DNA of 64,000 bases from Morchella semilibera (lineage: Eukaryota; Ascomycota; Pezizomycetes; Pezizales; Morchellaceae): positions 1,798,001 through 1,862,000 of the forward strand of contig CM018604.1 of NCBI GenBank assembly GCA_009192285.1, in the 5' to 3' direction. Position 1 is the stretch's first letter. Each line of letters opens with the position of its first letter. The position numbers were made by a program, and so were the translations under genes. This document shows, one piece after another, positions 57,363 through 64,000 of this stretch. A model generated the notes under the pieces. It was not told where the DNA came from. It did not search any database and saw only the letters and a program-made list of their open reading frames with translations.

Positions 57363-58943
57363 ATGCTTGTCCGTATTCGCCCCCCATTGCGTCTCCGTCC
57401 ACCAGCCACTCTCTATAACAACTCACCCTTCTCCCTGCGCCCCACACGCCCCACACGCCCCTCACTCCTCCTCCTCCACCGCCACTTCACCACATCCCCA
57501 CAATCCCCCCGGCAACAGCAACAGCAACAGCAACAACAACAACAACAACAAAAACACCATCACCGTCCTCCCTCATTCTTCGCCCGTGCCCGTAGCTCAT
57601 GGAACGATACCAAAGTCGAATGGTACACAATTCCCGTCGGCCTCGGCATCGCCGTGGTAGCAATCTCGCACCTCCGCCACCGCCGTGAGCATTCCACCAG
57701 CTCCTCCACCACTCAATCCGAAGCTCCCATCCGTCCAATGGGTGCCTGGCAGGTCCAGGTGCTCTCCACACTCCCGCTCAAGGCACTCTCCTACTACTGG
57801 GGCGTCTTCAACGAGATCCCCCTACCGACGCTCCTGCGGGTGCCAGGGTTCAAGCTGTACGCCTTCATCTTTGGCGTGAACCTGGCCGAGGTCGAGAACG
57901 ACGACCTGCGCTCGTACCGGAACCTGGCAGAGTTCTTTTACCGCCGGCTCAAGCCCGGCGTGAGGCCGATAGACCCCCGGGACTCGGCGGTGGTGAGTCC
58001 TGCTGATGGCCGGGTGCTGCAGTTCGGGGAGGTGCATGCGGGGGTGGTGGAGCAGGTCAAGGGGATGACCTACTCGCTGGATGCGTTGTTGGGGGCGCCC
58101 GCACAGCAGAGGACGGGGACGAGTCAGGATCCGAGAGAGGTGGTGAGGAGAAAGCTTGAGGGGAAGGGCGCGGAGACGGAGGCGAGGTATGGCAAGGGAG
58201 GGGATGGGGATAGGGATGTTGCGCATGTGGCTAGCGACGAGGAGTTTGCGAATGTCAATGGTATATCATACACATTGCCTTCGCTGCTCTCTGGCCCCTC
58301 CGACACCTCCTCCTCCTCCGAAAAGCCCACCGATGCCTCCCTGCCCTCACAGACAAGCAGTGCTACCGTCGCCGCCGTCGGCAGCGACCTCGCCCGTGGC
58401 TCCTGGTTCTCCCCCGCCGCAGACCAGAAGCGCCTCTACTTTGCCGTCGTCTACCTGGCCCCGGGCGACTACCACCGCTTCCACTCCCCCGTCAACTGGG
58501 TGGTTGAGTCGCGGCGCCACTTCTCCGGCGAGCTCTACAGCGTGTCGCCCTGGCTGCAGTCGCGGCTGCCGGGTCTGTTCACGCTCAACGAGCGTGTCGT
58601 GCTGCTCGGGCGATGGAGGCACGGGCTCTTCTCGATGACGCCCGTCGGCGCGACAAACGTCGGCAGCATAAAGATCCACTTTGACCGCGAGCTGAGGACA
58701 AACAGCCTCACGCACGACCCGACGGGGGGCAAGGAGCACGGCGGGTACGCCGAGGCGACGTATGAGGGTGCCAGTAGGCTGCTGGGGGGCGTGCCCATGA
58801 GGAAGGGCGGCGAGATGGGGGGCTTCAATTTGGGGAGCACGGTGGTGCTGGTGTTTGAGGCGCCGGTGGGGTTTAGGTGGTCGGTGGAGAGGGGGGAGTT
58901 GGTGAAGGTGGGGCAGGCGTTGGGTGTTGCCGAGGAGGCATAA
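57363..58943 (+). CDS. psd1: Mitochondrial phosphatidylserine decarboxylase (Psd1 type)
   Basis: One uninterrupted exon of 526 codons. An Arg-rich, acid-free N-terminus (MLVRIRPPLRLRPPATLYNN) is a mitochondrial presequence. It is followed by a run of 13 Gln coded by CAA/CAG, a membrane segment (IPVGLGIAVVAI) and the decarboxylase: AEFFYRRLKPGVRPID, SPADGRVLQFG, APGDYHRFHSPV and the autocleavage motif LGST at 490-493, where the Ser becomes the pyruvoyl group. The enzyme makes phosphatidylethanolamine at the inner mitochondrial membrane. A region of about 100 residues (240-345) between the two halves is low-complexity, as is usual in fungal Psd1. The gene is markedly GC-rich in its second half. 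Confidence 0.96.
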   Translation: MLVRIRPPLRLRPPATLYNNSPFSLRPTRPTRPSLLLLHRHFTTSPQSPRQQQQQQQQQQQQQKHHHRPPSFFARARSSWNDTKVEWYTIPVGLGIAVVAISHLRHRREHSTSSSTTQSEAPIRPMGAWQVQVLSTLPLKALSYYWGVFNEIPLPTLLRVPGFKLYAFIFGVNLAEVENDDLRSYRNLAEFFYRRLKPGVRPIDPRDSAVVSPADGRVLQFGEVHAGVVEQVKGMTYSLDALLGAPAQQRTGTSQDPREVVRRKLEGKGAETEARYGKGGDGDRDVAHVASDEEFANVNGISYTLPSLLSGPSDTSSSSEKPTDASLPSQTSSATVAAVGSDLARGSWFSPAADQKRLYFAVVYLAPGDYHRFHSPVNWVVESRRHFSGELYSVSPWLQSRLPGLFTLNERVVLLGRWRHGLFSMTPVGATNVGSIKIHFDRELRTNSLTHDPTGGKEHGGYAEATYEGASRLLGGVPMRKGGEMGGFNLGSTVVLVFEAPVGFRWSVERGELVKVGQALGVAEEA

Positions 58944-59455
58944 TCTTGTATTTAAATAAAAAAAAGTTGGTTTTTTGTTCCTTTTCTGACCTCTCCGTGA
59001 AGTATATATATACATGTATATATATATCGTAGGTCTATGTAGGTAGTTAGCTATGTAGACTGTTGTGAGTGTGTGTGGGCTGTAGGATATATCCTCCTCC
59101 TCCTACATTGCAGTGTCTCCCTCTCTCACTTATTTCCAGACCGCATCCTCTTCCCTGGCCGAGAATTGTGCCCTGTCAATGATCGCTCGCCTCTTTCGGC
59201 CCGTGTCAATGATCACGATCTCGGCGATAACGTGACCGCAACCAATCAGACAACACGCGGTTATCAGATGGCGCTAGTGATCCCGCGAGTGACGTCTTTT
59301 GGTCCGGGGCATTCGTCCCTTCTCTCAGCTTCAACAACTGATAAACCCACACACGCAAACAAACACACACAAACAACAAACAAACCATCACGAACCTCAC
59401 CCCCATAGCTACATAGCTTAGACACAGCTCCCAATTGCTCCCGGAAGGACGACGG
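58944..59455. other. Intergenic region
   Basis: Contains a TA-rich block with TACATGTA at 59011 and CT-rich then CA-rich sequence (CACACGCAAAC) before the next ATG. No gene. Confidence 0.5.
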
Positions 59456-60382
59456 ATGCTGAAACTCGGCCTGCGGATCCGGCCGGCGATGGCGCCGCGC
59501 GCACGCTGTAGATTCCTTGCGAGCGTGCAGTACTCGGGCGGTGGTGGTAGGCTTTCGGATACATGGTTCGACTCGTCGCAGCCGCGCCGCTCAACAGATA
59601 GCGGTGGTGGTGGCGGTGGTGGTAGTAGTGGTGATAGTGGTGGTAGTGGTAGGGGCGCCGATGACAAGAAGCCCGTCGATGAGCGGACGCTGAATCTAGG
59701 TAAAAGTATGGAAAATATCCCCCCTCTTTCCCTCCCCCTCCCCCTCCTCTCCCCTCTCACCCTCCCCGGCCATCATAGTAATCTCTTGTAGTATGGTTAT
59801 GAGTCACCAAAGAGCTAATCGCCACTTTTCCCCGCGTACCCAGCAATCCGAGTCCTACAGGAGCGCATGCCCACACTCCTGCAATCGCCGCTCCCGAGCG
59901 AGATCCTCTCCCCGCACATCAGCCTCGTGCTCTTCCCCTCCACGCACCCAAACCTGCCGACCGTGCGCGGCCGCCTGGCGTACATTGCGGCGCTGTGGAC
60001 GTCGCCCGTGGCGTGGGGCCGCCTGCCCAGCCGCGACCTGAGGCTGCACGTGCTCAGCGAGCGCATGGTCGCCGGCGAGCGCCTGGTCGTCAAGTGGCGC
60101 ACTACGGACGGTAATGGCGACGGCGGCGACGGCGCGGTGAAGCAGCACCAGGTGCGTGGCGGAACGACGGCCGTGGACCAGCAGGGGGGGTTTTGCGGCA
60201 TCTTCCTGTTTGAGTTTGATGAGAAGGGGAGGGTGCTGACGCATACCATTGAGAATGCGGAGGAGGGGCGGGGCGGGGAGCAGCAGCCCGGTGGGTTCAT
60301 TACGGTTACGGAGTGGCTGCTGGGGAAGGCGAAGGGGAAGACGGAGGGCGGGGGGTTGGCATGGCAGTGTGAGAGACGGTAG
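59456..60382 (+). CDS. DUF2358/SnoaL-like protein, probably mitochondrial
   Basis: Exons 59456-59699 and 59844-60382 encode 260 residues. The true start is the ATG at 59456. The N-terminus (MLKLGLRIRPAMAPRARCRF) is basic and acid-free, so mitochondrial import is likely. A Gly/Ser-rich linker follows. The folded part (about 82-235) has AIRVLQERMPTLLQSPLPSE, ILSPHISLVLFPS, TVRGRLAYIAALWT, RLVVKWRTTD and GIFLFEFDEKGRVLTHTIEN. This matches the alpha-plus-beta pattern of DUF2358 proteins, which have an NTF2/SnoaL-type cone fold and no settled function. The IEN end motif is characteristic. It lies 512 bp downstream of psd1 on the same strand. Confidence 0.75.
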
Positions 60383-61297
60383 GGGGGGGGTTGGCTTTTG
60401 TTCGTCTGGTTTGGTCTCTCTCTCTCTTTCTCTCTCTCTCCCCTCAGTCCATAATTGTAAATAGATCTTTAGTCTTTCGGTTATGTTTTTTTTTTGTTTC
60501 CTCTTGTGTTTCTGTTCCTGTTTCTGAGGGGTTCAAAATTGTACATTATCATTACTAGGTGTTTTGTTTCTTCTCTCCTCCGCCGGCCAGCTACACAGCA
60601 CGTAAAGTAAACCTTGTGGGGGGGGGGGGGCTCCCAAGTAGCTATGCCTTAGACATTTTTTGTCATAACATGCATGCACGCCGCACCGCACTCAGAAACT
60701 GCTATTTCCCCCGATTTCCCTAATCAATTAATTCGGCCTGTGTTCAGAGACATCGAATGTCACGCATATGAGGGAGGTCTCGGAGATCACCCCCAATGCA
60801 AGTAAAAGACCTGCCAGCACTCGAGACAAGAGGTCGAGTTTAAGCATTCCCTGCATTGCAGCGAGGTTGGCTAGCTGGAATGGGGCTAGCTTTGTGCGTC
60901 ATGCGGTATCACTCGGGCAGCTGGTCAGATCTAGAGCAGCCGTGCGAGTGAAGTACCCGTGCCAGCAATGTCAATTCCTATGATTAGTAGAGTATTGAGT
61001 TGTATGCATCATACGTAACTGGTGTGCGGGTATGGTGCTGGTTCTGAATCTTTTACGTTACGGACAGCTAGAGAGCAGAGTAGCAGCGGGGTCGAGGTCA
61101 TCGGCTGTGCAAATCCCGAGCTCGTGCATGCATCACGGTGTCTCGACTGCATGGTACAGTGGGATGCCTGGCATTGTGTTCTGTCTGCCAGCATATATAC
61201 TCAATATCAAACATTCAGGATTACGCACCATTGTCTCATCAGGATACCCTTAATTGGGCCGGCCTAGCTAGCCCCGGAGCAACCACGTTATCACCCA

Positions 61298-61322
61298 CTC
61301 AGCTCAGCTCAGCTCAGCTCTG
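61298..61322. repeat. CAGCT pentanucleotide repeat
   Basis: About five tandem CAGCT units, purely noncoding. Confidence 0.8.
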
Positions 61323-63865
61323 CCGGATGCAAAGCATTCGAGACATTGTCTCAGCAGCTAGGTGCTTACTAGCTCAGACAGCTTTGATTTTCAACTTTGC
61401 AGCGATAACATATCGAGAGCATTCGTACGGTTAGCTAGGCGACCAGCCGTGAAAATACCTCCACTACGGTTTTTTCATTGGGGCGGGAATGTAGATAAAA
61501 CTGGGCAGGTTATTAATTTGGTTTCATCTTGCACGTCACATATAGGCAAGTGTCAGTCACAACTAGTACTACCTAAGCTCTTCTATATGTATGCCACCCC
61601 TAGCTAGCTAGCTAGAGAGGTGAAAGGTTTGCGTGTTTCGCCCCGTACGTGTACCCAATTAAGGCCGCCGGCGTGTGGGCATAAAGCATGATTGCACCTA
61701 GATCTAGAAAGAGGCCGGCCCTACACCTGGAATCCTAGAATATCACCTAGATTTACAATCGTATATGACCTGCAGATAGATTGTAGCGAGCGCCGGCGTA
61801 ATCAACTCAAGTAGTTCAGAAACTAGTGTCAAGCTACAACGCGCTCCTAGTTCTGTATAAGAAAAACTAGATAGGCTTTCAACAGCTATTCATGACCAGA
61901 CATTTCCTAGAAACCCGTGAAATCTGCAGAATCCTTCTCCCACGCCCTGGGCTTGGAAGTCTATTAGCCCATAGACTAAGTCTCTTTTATCTCTGACTTT
62001 AGCAGAAGGTCCCATTGGTCTGTTTCGTACCTTGGGCCTGGACGTCATGGGCCAGTACCAAGCTAGGATAGGATGACTAAATCGAAACGGTATAGAACCT
62101 TGTAAGAAAATGCTAATTAATTAGGTTGTCATCCTGTAGGGGAATCGTTGATCTTGGTCACAGAATATCACTCGGTTTCTATCTTGCCTTGATGATATGT
62201 TTTTTAAATTATTAATTGTATGCAGCCTTCCGGCTATGACAATATCACTCTACCCAGAATTATCGCCAACGTCAACAAAGGGGAAAAAAAAAAGAAACAC
62301 AGGCTAGTATAACATCTTGATCCACCCCGCCTTTCCGCCTTACAGTCACTCTTTCTCGAGGCTGCCCCATCCCCGTTTATAATCCCTTTCCTTCCCGACG
62401 ATATGTACTATGATCGGGTGCAGCTCTTGCAGGCCAAGAGTAGCCTTTTTCGCCCTAATCTTATTTTGCTAGCCTTTACTATATATATATACAATCGACC
62501 AGACGCTTGGAGTACTCTACTCGGTCCCCTTAGCCTTGCGTCGTGGGTCTGGCAGGGTAGTGGGGGAAGGATACTGGGGTACATGGAGGAGAGATACCCA
62601 GGTCAGTCATGGTGCGTTTCTTCTACCTCCATAGTGCTGTGCTTCCAGGCTCTGCGTGCTCAGATGTACGCCTAACGGCAGCACAGGGCTATTATTGTTC
62701 CTAGGTTGATCATGCATTGCTTCTGTAGAATGATGCTAATAAGACTAGTATACAGGGGCAGCAGGTGGACTAGTAGAGGCTCTCACACGGGGCGGCTCCC
62801 TGCCCATAGACCAGAGTTATTCACCCTCGACCGAATACATGTAGTTGTGTGGATGGATTGTTTCTCAACATGTAATGTATACTCTGGATGGATAATAGAG
62901 CATGTTTTTTAGACTTGGGTGTTCTTATACCCACTACCACTAAATATGGCCTCAGAGTTGATCACTTATCATCATGATTAGCTGAGAGGGTGAACGGTGG
63001 CATGCAGCGAAAATATTGAACAGGGTTCCAATTCGACGATTTTGGCCCAGAAACCGGGACGAAATTGCTTAAAAACTAGAAGTCGGCACTGGAAACGTCT
63101 CGGCATTCTTTCTATTCACCTGGGGTGGAGAATCCCCACACTGAGATATCGCCGGGATTCGGACGTAAACCCAAAGGGGTAGGCATACGACACCTTCGTA
63201 AGCTCTGCACTCAATAGTCCAAGAAGCTGGTCGGAAGCTACGATTTTTTACTCTCAAGCTTACCACTAAGGGTTCTGGCCGGGAATAGGCGGCGGAGCTG
63301 GTAAGGATGAGATGATATATCTATGTAGTCATCCTGCAAACGAAATATCTAACGTGTAAATTTACCCTAGAATATCTAGTGGTTCATGAGAAGGGCCATG
63401 TACCAGCTTGAGTTCTACTCAAGAATATTAGTTATGTGGAGACCAAAATAGGAGCAGTAAGGATGAAGACTCGATGGAATTAATGAACGTTTTGCGGTCT
63501 CGGCGTCCTCGGAGGTCTTGTAGGGTTGGCCTAGAGCTTTCAGCTCGTTGGGGGCGAGTCTTATTGTATTGCGAACCCAAGCTACCCTGATCTGAACCTT
63601 CCAAAGCAGGGCCCGGCCTAAGAATAATGTATTCTTAGTTAGACCTGATCTGAAGAGCTATGATAGCTATGGGAAAGTGGGATTTGGGTTATTACTGACC
63701 TTTTTGCCCATTGGAACGTCCAGTTCGGCCACTTCTTTGTTCCACATCACGAGTCTTCTAGCCAAGACGAATCACAGGAACATCTTCACGGGCTAGGATG
63801 AAGCAATTAGTGGGGTTGATTCTAGTTACTGTATTCGTGATGATCGTACTAGAGTGTTGTGCAAA

Positions 63866-63992
63866 GTGATCAGAATCTGATTAAGACAAACACACGCACT
63901 TACTTAGGCTCGTACCCAGCCCTCCTACCGTGGTAGGGGATGGGTACGAGACTAGCACCTACTACAACATTCACTTATCAGATTCTGATCAC
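63866..63992. mobile_element. MITE-like near-palindromic element (127 bp)
   Basis: Ends are a perfect 16-bp inverted repeat (GTGATCAGAATCTGAT at 63866-63881 and its complement at 63977-63992). The centre is a second perfect inverted pair, CTCGTACCCA (63909-63918) and TGGGTACGAG (63941-63950), around CCTACC-GT-GGTAGG. The arms between are partly complementary, so the whole unit folds into one long hairpin. There is no coding capacity. This fits a non-autonomous foldback or MITE element; target duplications were not clear. Confidence 0.65.
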
Positions 63993-64000
63993 ACACCTGA

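Larger units (their letters stand above)
60383..64000. other. AT-rich gene-free right region
   Basis: After the DUF2358 gene there is no supported coding region. Contents: CT-repeat (60412-60440), a G12 run near 60620, a CAGCT pentanucleotide repeat (about 61300-61320), CTAGCTAG runs near 61603, two TATCACTCGG-type motifs (60908, 62167), one TACATGTA (62836) and the terminal MITE-like element. Texture matches the left end of the window. Confidence 0.55.

Overview
The window looks like nuclear DNA of a filamentous ascomycete (Pezizomycotina). Genes carry many short introns (mostly 45-110 bp, GT...AG, often with a CTAAC/CTGAC branch site). The gene set is typical of that group: Ypt1, a JmjN/JmjC demethylase with an extended PHD finger, a GH75 chitosanase, secreted dipeptidyl-peptidase 5 and a fungal-type Apc15. 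The loose spacing (19 genes in 64 kb) would fit a large-genome class such as Pezizomycetes, but that placement is inference. Exon joins were worked out by hand from splice sites and reading frame.

Layout. 1-8213: AT-rich, gene-free, with two MITE-like inverted-repeat elements and short telomere-like repeats. 8214-15000: a compact block with a KPWE-domain (Pex39-like) gene and an Scd6/LSM14 gene sharing a divergent promoter, then a CENP-W-type histone-fold gene convergent with Ypt1/Rab1. 15664-23114: M1 aminopeptidase, Apc15, and a WD40 protein. 23115-27817: gene-poor, with a pol III-like element. 27818-36624: GH75 chitosanase, DPP5, a 472-aa protein of unknown function, and a coiled-coil/RGG protein. 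39161-43404: KDM4-like demethylase. 44530-50557: a 218-aa orphan, pyruvate dehydrogenase E1 alpha, a zinc polyol dehydrogenase, and a 155-aa protein with a degenerate P-loop. 50558-55251: gene-poor. 55252-60382: LicD/Mnn4-type protein, phosphatidylserine decarboxylase, and a DUF2358-type protein. 60383-64000: AT-rich, gene-free, ending in a 127-bp inverted-repeat element.

Functional themes. Most genes are single-copy housekeeping genes: membrane traffic, mRNP control, kinetochore, APC/C, chromatin, mitochondrial carbon and lipid metabolism. Two secreted hydrolases (chitosanase and DPP5) are neighbours and converge. I saw no biosynthetic cluster, CRISPR array or recognisable virus-like coding region. 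The strongest unexplained signal is the palindrome TACATGTA: 25 exact copies by eye, all outside the coding exons I could define, where about one is expected by chance.
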